A DNA stretch of 64,000 bases from Sipunculus nudus (GCA_026874595.1 CM049306.1:15831019-15895018); one strand, 5' to 3'; shown: positions 23,489 through 35,397, counted from the stretch's first letter. Numbers and translations are program-made. The notes: a model not told the origin generated them from the sequence alone.

Positions 23489-26400
23489 ATTTCGCTGCAT
23501 ACATCCAAGCTCATATCTCAATAACCATTTGACTGATTTGGCAAAAATTTTGCATGTTTATAGATCTCACATAGCTCTTTATCATACGCAAAACTGGTGG
23601 TGCCACCTGCAATCATTTTTGCACAGCATCCGTCTATTTGTTTGCCATGGCATAAAATCACTCATATCTCGGCAGTGATTTGACAAATCTGTCTAAAATT
23701 TTGCAGGTATATACATCTTGGATAGCTTTCTGGATTTTGTGGCAGGTTGCGCCACCTACATTTATGTATACGCTGCAGACATTCAGGCTTATATCTCAGG
23801 ATTGGTTTGACATATCCCCCTGAAATTTTGCATGTGTATAGATCTCATTTAGCTCTTAATCATAAACAAAATTGGTGGCACCACCTGCCACCATTTTTGC
23901 ATAGCACCCATTCTGTTTTTCTGCCATGGGCTAAAATCACTCATATCTTAGTAGTGGTTTAACTTATCTGCCTAAAATTTTGCATGTTTATACATCTTGG
24001 ACAGCCTTCTGGATTTTGGGGTAGAAGGCGCAACCTACATTCAAATTTACGCTGCAGACATTCAAGCTCATATCTCAGGAACCATGACCAATTTGGCAAA
24101 AATTTTGCATGTTTATAGATTTCACATAGCTCTTAATCATACGCAAAACTGGTGGTGCCACCTGCAATCATTTTTGCACAGCATCCGTCTATTTGTTTGC
24201 CGTGGCATAAAATCACTCATATCTCGGCAGTGGTTTGACATATCTGTCTAAAATTTTGCAGGTTTATACATCTTGGATAGCTTTCTGGATTTTGTGGCAG
24301 GTGGCGCCACCTACATTTATGTATACGCTGCAGACATTCAGGCTTATATCTCATGACTGGTTTGACATTTCCCCCTAAAATTTTGCATGTGTATAGATCT
24401 CATTTAGCTCTTAATCATACACAAAATTGGTGGCACCACCTGCCACCATTTTTGCATAGCACCCATTCTGTTTTTCTGCCATGGGCTAAAATCACTCATA
24501 TCTTAGTATTGGTTTAACTTATCTGCCTAAAATTTTGCATGTTTATACATCTTGGACAGCCTTCTGGATTTTGGGGTAGAAGGCGCAACCTACATACACA
24601 TATCGGCTGCAGACATCCAGGCTATTATGCAACACACCTCACTCTATTTCCCCTTGCCACTCATCCATGCCTCACTTCACCTTTCCTACTCTGATTTTGG
24701 CGGATACATGAAGTCGCTTGTTGACTACCCATATTCTAGTTTTTGTGTTGTGTGCACCCATGCCAGAATTGAAGCAGTGATGTTTGTTTAATTGTTTCTT
24801 GTTCTTAGTGTTTAGTACTTGCATTGTTCATATACATGTTACACATGTTCTTGAAAAGTAATGGTCCAGCATTGAAGCATTATACCTGGTGTAATCTCAT
24901 TGCACAGGTTCGCATTAGGCCTGTTGGCCTTGTTTTTTTAGTTCACTCTGTGAACTTATGCCATGGCGCAGCGTCCGCCGTCCACTGTCCACTGTCCACT
25001 GTCAACTGTCCACCGTCCACCGTCTGTTGCCAAATATCTCAACAGCCACATCAGCTATCTTCATAAAACTTTGCAGAATTACTAATCTTGGGATGGACAT
25101 GCAAAAATAAGCTTTTGGTGGCGCCACCTATGTTGACCTACTTTCTGCGGGATTAAATGGTCTTTTAAACTTCTTTCAAGATAAGTCATAAAGTATTAAT
25201 ATTTGGCCTTCATATCATAGTCAACAGTTCCTTAGAGGAAGGGGAATAATTTGAGTATAAATTCAGTCAAGTCATATTCAAGATGGCTTCTCTACGGAAC
25301 TTCAAATTCTGTCGATCGTAAAATATGACAGCTTGATGTGTTTCTATGTATACATGATGTATTGTCTGTTACCAAATATCTTAGGAACTGCTGCAGCCTT
25401 CAGTTTCAAATTTCACAGGAATATTAATCATGTGACTGCTAAATGATTTTGACCTCCAGGTGGCGCCACCTGTGTTGACCTACTTTCTGCGGGGAAAAAT
25501 GGTCTTTTCCACTTCTTCCAAGATAAGTCACAAAGTATTGATATTTTGGCCTTCATATCATAGCCAACAGTTCCTTAGAGGAAGGGGAATAATTGTATCC
25601 GCCAATACAGAGTTTTGCGGATACTATGTTTTCAGCTGGCCGCCGCCGCCGCCGCCGCCGCCGCTTAGGTGTCCGGAGAACTCCTCCGTAACCGCTGGGC
25701 GGAATTTTCCGAAACCCGGGATTATGTTCGGGTCACATGTGAACTGCTGCGCCCCGATTTTGTTTTGACCTCTGACCTTTCCTTTGCGCTCTGCGTCCGT
25801 TTGTGCGTCTGTTTCCACACATAAACCCACATATCTCGGGAACCGTTTGACCGATCAGGAAAATTTTTTTGCTCAAATGTAGCCCTCGGAGAGCTTTATA
25901 ACATACACCAAAAATGGTGGCGCCACCTGCAACCATGTTTGCACAGTGTCCATCTGTTCGTCTGCCTTGGGTTAAAATCACTCATATCTCTGCAGTGACT
26001 TGACTAATTCACCTGAAATTCGGCATGCGTAAACATCCTGGATAGCTTTTCTGATTTTATGACAGGTGGCGCCACCTACATTCACGTTTACGCTGCAGAC
26101 ATCCAAGCTCATATCTCGGGAACCGTTTGACCGATCAGGAAAATTCTTTTGCACAAATGTAGCCCTTGGAGAGCTTTATAACAGACACCAAAAATGGTGG
26201 CGCCACCTGCAACCATGTTTGCACAGTGTCCATCTGTTCGTCTGCCTTGGGTTAAAATCACTCATATCTCTGCAGTGACTTGACTAATTCACCTGAAATT
26301 GGGCATGCGTATACATCCTGGATAGCTTTTCTGATTTTATGACAGGTGGCGCCACCTACATTCACGTTTACGCTGCAGACATCAAAAGTCATATCTCGGG

Positions 26401-26776
26401 AACCGTTTGACCGATCAGGAAAATTCTTTTGCACAAATGTAGCCCTTGGAGAGCTTTATAACATACACCAAAAATGGTGGCGCTACCTGCAACCATGTTT
26501 GCACAGTGTCCATCTGTTTGTCTGCCTTGGGTTAAAATCACTCATATCTCTGCAGTGACTTGACTAATTCACCTGAAATTTAGCATGCGTATACATCCTG
26601 GATAGCTTTTCTGATTTTATGACAGGTGGCGCCACCTATATTCACGTTTACGCTGCAGACATCCAAGCTCATATCTCAGGAACCGTTTGACCGATCAGGA
26701 AAATTTTTTTGCACAAATGTAGCCCTTGGAGAGCTTTATAACATACACCGAAAATGGTGGCACCACCTGCAACCAT
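23489..26776 (+). repeat. Tandem duplication, copy 2 (3288 bp)
   Basis: Second copy of 20201-23488. It contains the tail of E (to 24739), the B 3' end (to 24933), the C 5' end (24934 onward) and the start of the intact E (25593 onward). Beyond 26776 the sequence continues into unique monomers and the E 3' end. Confidence 0.9.
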
Positions 26777-27181
26777 GTTTGCACAGTGTCCATCTGTTCG
26801 TCTGCCTTGGGTTAAAATCACTCATATTTCTGCAGTGGTTTGACTAATTCACCTGAAATTCGGCATGCTTATACATCCTGGATAGCTTTTCTGATTTTAT
26901 GACAGGTGGCGCCACCTACAATCAAGTTTACGCTGCAGACATCCAAGCATATATCTAGGGAACCGTTTGACCGATTGGGCCAAAATTTTGCATGTGTATA
27001 AATCTCACATAGCTCTTTATCATACGCAAAACTGGTGGCGCCACCTGCAGCCATGTTTGCACAGCTCCCATCTGTTTGTCTGCCATGGGATAAAATATCC
27101 ATGCTAATATGCAACACTTCACCCGTTCCACTCTGATTTAGGCGGATACAAGTAGTCGCTTGTCGACTACCCGTATTCTAG
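25593..27181 (+). mobile_element. Family-E element, complete (about 1.6 kb), Helitron-like ends
   Basis: 5' TTGTATCCGCC with a hairpin to GCGGATAC, GCC run (25639-25664), then 280-bp monomers. The 3' end is GGCGGATAC, a 7-bp hairpin GTAGTCG-CTTGT-CGACTAC, 11 bases and CTAG, followed by T. A hairpin about 10-12 bases before a CTRR terminus and a following T is the standard Helitron 3' end. No Rep/helicase gene is present, so it is non-autonomous. Confidence 0.75.
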
Positions 27182-29400
27182 TTTGAGTATAAATTCAGTC
27201 AAGTCATTTTCAAGATGGCGTCTCTACGTAACTTAAGATTCTGTTGATCGCAAAGTATGACAGCTTGATGTGTTTCTTTACATGATATATTGTCTGTTAT
27301 CAAATATCTTAGGAACTGCTGCAGCCTTCAGTTTCAAATTTCACAGGAATATTGATCATGTGACTGCTAAATGATTTTGACCTCTAGGTGGCGCCACCTG
27401 TGTTGACCTACTTTCTGCGGGAAGAAATGATCTTTTCCACTTCTTTCAAGATAAGTCACAAAATATTAATATTTTGGCCTTCATATCATAGTCAACAGTT
27501 CCTTAGAGGAAGGGGAATAATTTGAGTATAAATTCAGTCAAGTCATATTCAAGATGGCGTCTCTACGGAACTTCAAATTCTGTCGATCGTAAAATATGAC
27601 AGCTTAATGTGTTTCTATGTAAACATGATGTATTGTCTGTTACCAAATATCATGGGAACTGCTGCAGCCTTCAGTTTCAAATTTCACAGGAATATTAATC
27701 ATGTGACTGCTAAATGATTTTGACCTCCAGGTGGCGCCACCTGTGTTGACCTACTTTCTGCAGGAAAAAATGGTCTTTTCCACTTCTTCCAAGATAAGTC
27801 ACAAAGTATTGATATTTTGGCCTTCATATCATAGCCAACAGTTCCTTAGAGGAAGGGGAATAATTTGAGTATAAATTCAGTCAAGTCATTTTCAAGATGG
27901 CGTCTCTACGTAACTTCAGATTCTGTTGATCGCAAAGTATGACAGCTTGATGTGTTTCTATACATAATGTATTGTCTGTTACCAAATATCTTAGGAACTG
28001 CTGCAGCCTTCAGTTTCAAATTTCACAGGAATATTGATCATGTGACTGCTAAATGATTTTGACCTCCAGGTGGCGCCACCTGTGTTGACCTACTTTCTGC
28101 GGGAAGAAATGATCTTTTCCTCTTCTTTCAAGATAAGTCACAAAATATTAATAATTTGGCCTTCATATCATAGTCAGCAGTTCCTAAGAGGAAGGGGAAT
28201 AATTTGTGTGTAAATTCAGTCAAATCATTTTCAAGATGGCATCTCTACAGAACTTCAAATTGTGTGGGTTGCAAAATTTAGCAACTTGATGTGTTTCCAT
28301 ACAGGATGTATTGTCTGTTACCAAATATCTTAGGAACTGCTGCAGCCTTCAGTTTCAAATTTCACAGGAATATTAATCATGTGACTGCTAAATGATTTTG
28401 ACCTCCAGGTGGCGCCACCTGTGTTGACCTACTTTCAGCGGGAAAAAATGGTCTTTTCCACTTCTTTCGAGATAAGTCACTAAGTATTGATATTTTGGCC
28501 TTCATATCATAGCCAGCAGTTCCTTAGAGGAAGGGGAATAATTTGAGTATAAATTCAGTCAAGTCATTTTCAAGATGGTGTCTCTACGTAACTTCAGGTT
28601 CTGTTGATCGCAAAATATGACAGCTTGATGTGTTTCTATACATGATGTATTGTCTGTTACCAAATATCTTAGGAACTGTTGCAGCCTTCAGTTTCAAATT
28701 TCACAGGAATATTGATCATGTGACTGCTAAATGATTTTGACCTCCAGGTGGCGCCACCTGTGTTGACCTTCTTTCTGCGGGAAGAAATAATCTTTTCCAC
28801 TTCTTTCAAGATAAGTCACAAAATATTAATAATGTGGCCTTCATATCATAGTCAGAAGTTCCTAAGAGGAAGGGGAATAATTTGTGTGTAAATTCAGTCA
28901 AATCATTTTCAAGATGGCATCTCTACAGTACTTCAAATTGTGTGGGTTGCAAAATTTAGCAACTTGGTGTGTTTCCATAAAGGATGTATTGTCTGTTACC
29001 AAATATTTTAGGAACTGCTGCAGCCTTCAGTTTCAAATTTCACAGGAATATTGATCATGTGACTGCCAGATGATTTTGACCTCCAGGTGGCGCCAGCTAT
29101 GTTGACCTACTTTCTGTGGGACAAAATGTTACTTTCCACTTCTTTCAAGATAAGTCATAAAGTAATAAGAGGAAGAGGAATAATTTGAGTATAAATTCAG
29201 TCAAGTGATTTTCAAGATGGCAAATCTACGGATGTTGATGTGTTTCTATACATGATGTATTGTCTGTTACCAAATATCTTAGGAACTGCTGCAGCCTTCA
29301 GTTTCAAATTACACAGGAATATTGATCATGTGACTGCTTAATGATTTTGACCTCCAGGTGGTGCCACCTGTTTAGCTACTTTCAGCAGGCTGTAATGGTG
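27182..29400 (+). repeat. 339-bp tandem monomer array of family C
   Basis: The GACCTCCAGGTGG landmark recurs at about 27379, 27722, 28061, 28400, 28739 and 29078, mostly 339 bp apart, then at 29349 after a deletion. Each unit carries GGTGGCGCCACC and near-identical flanks. No coding potential. Confidence 0.9.
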
Positions 29401-30619
29401 TTTTCTGCTTTTATCAAAAATATGTCATTAAGTATTTATTTGTTATAATCCACAAAAACAGAGTCTCCTCTAGGACCCTTGGACTGATCTTTCCAAAACC
29501 TGGCATACTTGTTCCCTCACCTATGAAGTTGTAGGTAACAATGATGGAGAACCTTTCTGTGCAGTACAAACCTGGGTTTCTTTTATATAACAACCCTCAA
29601 TCTCAGGAGTGGTTCAATGTATTGATCTGAAATTTGTCATGTCTATCCATCTAGGAAAGTTTTTTCGTTAACCAGACAGGTGGCGCCACCTACAATACTT
29701 TTTGCGGAGTGTCCAACTTTGCATTTGCCATTTGATTGTCTTAGTGTTTGTTCAGTGTATTGGGTTGAAATTGTGCATGTCCATAGATCTTCGTCACCCC
29801 CATCTCGTAAACAAGACTGGTGGCGCCATCTGCAATAATTTTCCTGTGGTGTCCATTCATACATTTGCTTTCGGTGAAAATTGCTCATATCTCAGGAGTA
29901 TTGGTCTGAAATTTGGCATGTGCAGTCATCTTGGAAAGTTTTCTCATAAACCAGATAGGTGGCACCACCTACCTTGTGCAATAGGACAGTGTCCACTTGG
30001 AAAGGAATGAATGGTATTTTCACATTCATTTTATTTTAATCACTTGCCAAATTGCACAGTAATTCACAGAGTGAACATTAGACCCCTGGGTCTCTTGTTT
30101 TAATTTCACCCACCTGTCAGAAAAGAATCCATCACTTCTGTTAAGGATTCTTAAGCATCAGTGATTATAAAAATCCATTTATTTTTTATGTTCATTAAGA
30201 TATATCAAAATCCATAGTTTCTGTAAGACTTACACTTAAAACAAAGCAAAATCAAAATTTCCGTCTTGTTGGCCGGGGCAGATCTTAAATTCCTAAAATG
30301 ATCCTATTCATTAAGATGTTCATATATACAGTTCTCAACAGTTTAATCTCTCCACACCAAATGTGAGAATAAATTGCAATTATTATGAAACAATCAGCAT
30401 GATTAAACCAAAAAATTGAATGAAGCAGATTAATAGCTAGGATTTTAATATGGCCTAGGCGAAATCAAAATTTCAATCTCATCTGGGCAGTTTTTAAATA
30501 CGCCTAGGCGAGATTGAAATTTTAATCTCGCTAGGCGAAATCAAAATTTCAATCTCACCTAGGCGGATTTTTAATCCGCCTGGAATTTAATTTCGCCTGT
30601 GACATCTACATACTGAATC

Positions 30620-30726
30620 TGTTGTATAATGCGAAACACATATCATGAGATACCTCTGTATTTGGCGACCCCTAACGGTAATAAAGAGAGTTATGTTTTT
30701 CATGATGGAGTCCCGTGTGTTTAACA
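30620..30726 (+). repeat. Gypsy-1 5' LTR
   Basis: Begins TGTTGTATAATG and ends TTTAACA, with an AATAAAGAG polyadenylation-type signal. Matches 35295-35397. Confidence 0.85.
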
Positions 30727-31294
30727 TGATGGCAGCAGCAGAAAATGGACTAAAATAGCCGTAATAGTGATTGATACCTACAGATAACAGTATCATTTCA
30801 TTTGTAAGGAACCAAGGACAGTGAACAACCAAACCTGTAAGGTTGACATTCTATGGTAGTGCGAGAATAACCAAGTTGCTCCCTGGCCATTTCAGCGGAA
30901 AACACCACGACTCCTGTTATCGCTCACTACATCTTGTAAGGTGATAGGCTCACAAAAGGAGCCGCACGAATCCTAGGTCACGAATCCTAGGTACAGTGTT
31001 TTAAATATCTGTAGCACCCAAAATAGACATAAAACTTTCTAGATAGCCCATTATTGTTATTCAGAAATCAGAATTAACTATCTGAACACTGTCAATGAAA
31101 GAAAGCCGCCTCAAACTCGAACCTTAAAGCTTGTCGCCGTTCATAGCTTTCAGTGGGGCTCTTTGAAGGAGCTACAGTACTTAATACCAGACAGTGCATA
31201 GTAACTCAGTAGCCAGGCTACATTTATCGCAGTATAGGGCTCGATATAGTACCACCAGCCATAAACTGATATTAAAGGGTCAAAAATCTGTAAG

Positions 31295-32166
31295 ATGGCT
31301 ACATACCAGATCCCCATGCCCAACTACATGTCATTAAAGGGTGACGTTGTGATTTTGTTGTTAATTTGAGAGTGCCTGGGAGGACTATTTAGTTGCTACT
31401 GAACTAAAACTTAAGCTCAAAAAATGAAGATGGGTCTGACAATCCTGCTGGGATGGCTATTGTTGCAGCCACCCTATGCTCTGTAATGGGTGCAGATTGC
31501 AAGAGAGTACTTAATAACCAACCGGGACTCCAACCAGAGGACAGAAATAATCCCATCAGGATAATGAAGGTGCTGAGAACATATTTCATACCACAAAGGA
31601 ACGTGCTATATGAAAGGTTTCTCTTTAACTCTGCTGTGCAGAAAACTGAAGAGACAGTTGATGAATTTGTTCTTAGATTGAGACAACTTGTAGACTCATG
31701 TGAATTTGGTGACCTGAAGGACTCTCTTATCTGAGACAGGATAGTAATAGGCACAACTGATGAAGGAGGGAGAGAGTGACTCCTTAGGCAGAGACCAGTA
31801 CCCAGTCTTGAAAAAGTTATTGAGAACTTGCGGGCAGCAGAGGTCTCACGCACTCACAAACAGATCATTTCTGGCACAGGTGAGACTGCAGTAAACTATA
31901 TGGGACGACATAAGCAGTTTAAAGACAGGAAATATCAAGGTCAAGGTCGTCAGTAAAGTCAAGGACATGTACAAGGTCAAGGTCATCTTAAAGGACAGGT
32001 CAGTCAAAACAAAAACAGCCTCAAAACAACCAAAAAAGACAAGGTGCTAGTAATTCACAAGATCTTAAGCGCAAGTGGTGTGGCAGGGATCGAAACCACA
32101 GCAAAAAAGATTGCCTAGCAAAAAACAGCAAATGCCACAAATGTCAGAAAGTAGGTCACTTTGCTG
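31295..32166 (+). pseudogene. Gypsy-1 gag with decayed zinc knuckles
   Basis: The ATG at 31295 opens MATYQIPMPNYMSLKGD, a typical start of this gag lineage. It meets stops and frame changes within 60 bases. The capsid continues in the frame at 31453-31734 (VAATLCSVMGADC through LRQLVDSCEFGDLKDSLI), is stopped at 31732, and is still recognisable to about 31865. Two C-terminal zinc knuckles lie near 32072-32165: the first lacks its first Cys (RKWCG), the second (CHKCQKVGH) lacks its last Cys. The protein would package element RNA; this copy cannot. Confidence 0.8.
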
Positions 32167-32174
32167 TCGCGTGG

Positions 32175-32738
32175 TTGTCCAAGATAACTGCAGAAATTGA
32201 AGTTGATTACGAAGAGTCTAAATACATGGGAGAAGTGAACTCAGTCTCTGAAAACATCTGGTCAGCTGATATTGAGATCAATGGAAACAAAACAGCATTC
32301 AAACTTGACAGTGGTTCAAAGATTACAGTTTTCGGAGAGAAAATCTCATGGATTAAATGCCAGAAAGTTGAAAAGTGCTCATCAAAGTTCAGAGGCCCAG
32401 GAGAAGTGCCCTTATCACATCTGGTAACAGGTGAAATAAAGGAAGCAAATATTAGCATCAGAGATCGTCAACACACAGAATCAGTGTACATCATGAAAGG
32501 TCAATCAATTAATCTCTTGTCAAAGGCAGCCATTCAGGCTCTAAACTTACTGAAATCCGATCTGATCTACAGTGTTGAGAGTACACCAGACTTTAAAAAA
32601 GAGTTTTCAAAGCTATTCAAGGGTTTAGGACTTGAAACTGCATTTCAGAACATTAAGATAAATTTAACCTTGATAGAAGTACTTGCTCATTATGACCCAA
32701 ATAGACACTGCATTGTGGCTGCTGACTCCAGCCAATAA
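32175..32738 (+). pseudogene. Gypsy-1 protease fused to an RNase H start, RT deleted
   Basis: 187 codons. Residues 30-60 carry the aspartic protease box FKLDSGSKITVFG (D45, D-S-G). At residues 145-160 the sequence passes directly from pre-RT linker to ...HYDPNRHCIVAADSSQ, the beginning of RNase H, so the whole RT palm is deleted. A stop at 32736 replaces the next residue; GLGAVLLQDDAEG and PVSYAS follow in frame. The start Met is internal to a longer ancestral frame. Confidence 0.8.
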
Positions 32739-32819
32739 GGCCTAGGGGCAGTTCTCCTACAAGACGATGCAGAGGGAAATCTGCGTCCGGTTTCGTATGC
32801 CTCACAATAACTGAAAGTC

Positions 32820-33300
32820 GTGACAAACACGACTCTATTAGGGCCCCCTACTGAGTCTTGACACAAGCCAAATTTAGAACCGCCCTGCAAGTCCACGCCA
32901 TGCTTTATAACCGTATCTCCGCATACAGTCAGCAGGCAGATCGTAGGCAGAAATCTCCCATGCATGCAGAACAATATACGATTATATTGGGTTATAACAG
33001 AATATTTCACACACACGGTAGGTGTCGTTGAAGAGATAAGAAACTTCACGCACATGGTAGGTGTCGTTGGAGAGATAAGAAACTTATTAAAAGGTCTAGC
33101 GGGTTTATTTGAAGTGACACAATACTTGTAAACAATGAGGCGTTGTCAAAAATGACGAAAATATTTGCATCCTCATTGGGCCTTATAATGCGTTCCTCAG
33201 AGTTAGATGTCCAGGCACTCTGGCAAGCCAGTAAGCTGGCCATAATATCAGAGGGTCGATCTGGCACTAGATCACTCAATGAGCCAAAGATGAGATAAAC
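32820..33300. other. Insertion of about 470 bp in gypsy-1 RNase H
   Basis: RNase H homology stops near 32815 and resumes at about 33303 (KEALAATWACEKFSDY). The insert contains a 38-bp direct tandem repeat (33008-33085, CGGTAGGTGTCGTTGAAGAG type). No inverted ends or target duplication were seen, so its origin is unknown. Confidence 0.55.
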
Positions 33301-33302
33301 AG

Positions 33303-34914
33303 TCATAGAAAAGGAAGCACTAGCAGCAACATGGGCATGCGAGAAGTTCTCAGACTATGTGCTTGGAACAAGTTTCACCCAAGAAACTGACCACAAACCT
33401 TTAGTCCCTCTACTCTCATCATCAGATCTGTCAAAGCTACCAGCTAGGATACTGCCCTTCAGACTGCGTCTCATGCGATATGCTCCAAAAGTCAAATTTA
33501 ACCAAGGGGTCAACCAGAAAACAGCAGACACACTATCTCGTACTCCATCAAGCAAGCCAGTACAGGAAGACTTGATAATGATAGAGGAGACTGAAGAATT
33601 CAAAGATATAGTCATTAAGAACCTTCCAGCAACAGACAAACAACTTATCGAGATCAAAGAGGTTCAAAAGACAGATGCAGTATGCGCTCAAGTTAGGAAA
33701 TACGTCGTGGAAGGATGGCCGCCCATTATGCCAAGTCTCCCTCTTCTCAGGCCATATTGGGATAACAGGCAACACCTCATAGTAAATGACCACATGCTAC
33801 TGTTCAACGATCGCATTGTGTTACCTCAAGCCCTGCAGCTGGAACTCCTCGAAAAAATCCACACTGGACAACTTGGCAACACTAAATGCAAGGGAAGAGC
33901 ATATAACAGTGTCTGGTGGCCTTCCATAACATCTCAAATTGAAGCTATATGCAACAAATGTGTTACATGTGCGCTACATCGTCCTGAGAGGAAAGAGCTG
34001 TTGCTCCCATTATCTGTTCCATGGGGACCATGGGACCGGATAGGCACAGACTTGTTCGAGTTGAACAAGAAAAATTATCAAGTCATAAACTATGGTTCAA
34101 GATGGCTTGACTTTAAGGAGTTGCCCTCGACAACTACACAAACAGTCATAAAAGCACTTTGTGAAACATTCGCCACACACGGGACGCCCAATGTGGTAGT
34201 CTCTGACAATGGACCACAGTTCTCTTTGAATGAGTTCAAGAGCTTCGCTGAGGACTGGGGGTTTACACACGTTACCTCTTCACCCAGATACCCCCAGGCC
34301 AACTGAGCAGCAGAGAGAGCTGTACAGACGGCTAAGAACATCCTTAAGAAGAACTCCAATCCCTACCTGGGGCTACTGGCATACAGATCAGCACCACTAC
34401 AGAGTGGGAAGACTCTGTCACAGCTTCTCGTGTCACGTCTGCTGTGCACAAATCTGCCTACAGCAGAGCATAATCTTACACATAATGCACATTTTTATTT
34501 ATCACAAAGGACCACAGAAAATACAAACACAGGAAAAGTTCAGGGAGGAGGACGAGGCGTATGTATAAGCAAAAGTACACACAGGACTATAATAAAAGGC
34601 ACAGAGTCATAGATTTGCCATCCCTGAAACCAGGGGACAGAGTTTACATAAGAGATCAAGGCCGTCATGGAGATATCATTGAGAAACTGGACTATCCCAA
34701 ATCTTATAAGGTCTCTATGGAGAACGGCAGTGTAATCAGGCGTAATTGCGCAGCCCTGATCTATATCGGGATAGACAGCGAACCTCACCCGATACAGTCG
34801 AGGCCCCACAGGGGATTACCTTGCAAAGACAATCCCCGACTCAACTCTCTCGCCATCGTATTCCTGCGTCTACTAAAAACCAACCAGGAACAAATGCCAC
34901 TACCTCATCAGTAG
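33303..34914 (+). pseudogene. Gypsy-1 RNase H end and integrase
   Basis: RNase H ends with TDHKPLVPLL and a tether, near 33390-33540. Integrase zinc-finger cysteines (CNKCVTC) lie near 33952-33970; the first His pair is partly lost (HTGQLGNTKC). The core has TDLFEL (first Asp, about 34050) and VVVSDNGPQFS (second Asp, about 34200). A stop at 34304 falls before the AAERAVQTAK stretch with the catalytic Glu. The C-terminal GPY/chromo-like region is in the frame at 34561-34914 (SLKPGDRVYIRD). At least one stop and two frame changes inactivate it. Confidence 0.85.
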
Positions 34915-35294
34915 TAGATACCAGCAACCAAACCTGTCAGCTAACAGGTCAGTCAACAAGGTCAGTTAGAACGGTCAAATCTACTCGCAAACCTGACATG
35001 ATTTATTACAAGTGAAGGGGCAGAATAATCCCCAAAGCTCTGAGGTTAGTCTGCCCATGAAGAGCTTTATTATATAAGTCTAATTTTGTGCCGTTTGAGA
35101 TATTAAGGTGATATGTAATAAGTGGACACAGTTAAGCTATTATTGAATCAGTAATTTTATCGGTTGATGATAAATGAATAAGCCTCTACTTTTTTGATTG
35201 CATAAGCTGAGAAGAGACATTTGCATGTTATTTGATGCCTGTTGGACACTTTATGTTTATTTAAGATAAATTTTGAAATATCCCAAAGGGGAGA

Positions 35295-35397
35295 TGTTGT
35301 ATAATGTGAAACACGTATCACAAGATACCTCTGTATGTGGCGACCCCTGCAGGTAATAAAGAGAGTTATGTTCATGATGGAGTCCGGTGTGTTAACA
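35295..35397 (+). repeat. Gypsy-1 3' LTR
   Basis: Begins TGTTGTATAATG and ends GTTAACA; preceded by a purine tract. Pair of 30620-30726. Confidence 0.85.

Larger units (their letters stand above)
24934..30100 (+). mobile_element. Family-C element, complete, with E inserted
   Basis: 5' T-run plus GTTCACTCTGTGAAC, one monomer, then E (25593-27181), then monomers of exact 339-bp period to about 29400, then degenerate half-monomers. The 3' end has TTCACAGAGTGAAC (inverted copy of the 5' motif), the palindrome AGACCCCTGGGTCT and CTTGTTT. The E insertion splits the sequence AATAATTTGAGTATAAATTC, which is intact in neighbouring monomers. Confidence 0.8.
18007..30605. mobile_element. Inverted-repeat element F, expanded by nested insertions
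   Basis: Left 18007-18082 and right 30532-30605 are inverted copies of about 75 bp beginning ATGTCACAGGCGAAATT. The D array stops before it and continues after it. The TIR contains smaller palindromes (GGCGGATTTTAAATCCGCC) and a GATTGAAATTTTGATTTCGCC module, reiterated in alternating orientation at 30450-30570. The element's own DNA is only about 260 bp on the left and 500 bp on the right; the rest is the B/E/C block at 18269-30100. No transposase and no clear target duplication were seen, so the superfamily is open. Confidence 0.6.
30620..35397 (+). mobile_element. Ty3/gypsy LTR retrotransposon, degenerate
   Basis: Order on plus: 5' LTR (30620-30726), gag, zinc knuckles, protease, a deletion that removes the RT, RNase H (split by an insert), integrase, 3' LTR. 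RNase H before integrase is the Ty3/gypsy order. Both LTRs are only about 105 bp and differ by roughly nine substitutions plus two small indels by eye, so the copy is old. A purine-rich tract (AAAGGGGAGA) adjoins the 3' LTR. D-type monomer sequence lies on both sides. Confidence 0.85.

Noticed and set aside
22778-26847. Family of similar small proteins (MAPPTFTFTLQTSK..., MRHLHLCIRCRHSG...)
   Set aside because: They repeat because the DNA is tandemly repeated (280 bp and 3288 bp); no codon-level conservation, and the frames follow repeat phase.
27182-29400. CRISPR-like array
   Set aside because: Units are 339 bp with no short repeat and unique spacer pattern, and the host is a eukaryote.
33046-33306. 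Minus-strand 86-aa ORF inside gypsy-1
   Set aside because: Opposite to the element and inside the unexplained RNase H insert; no recognisable domain.
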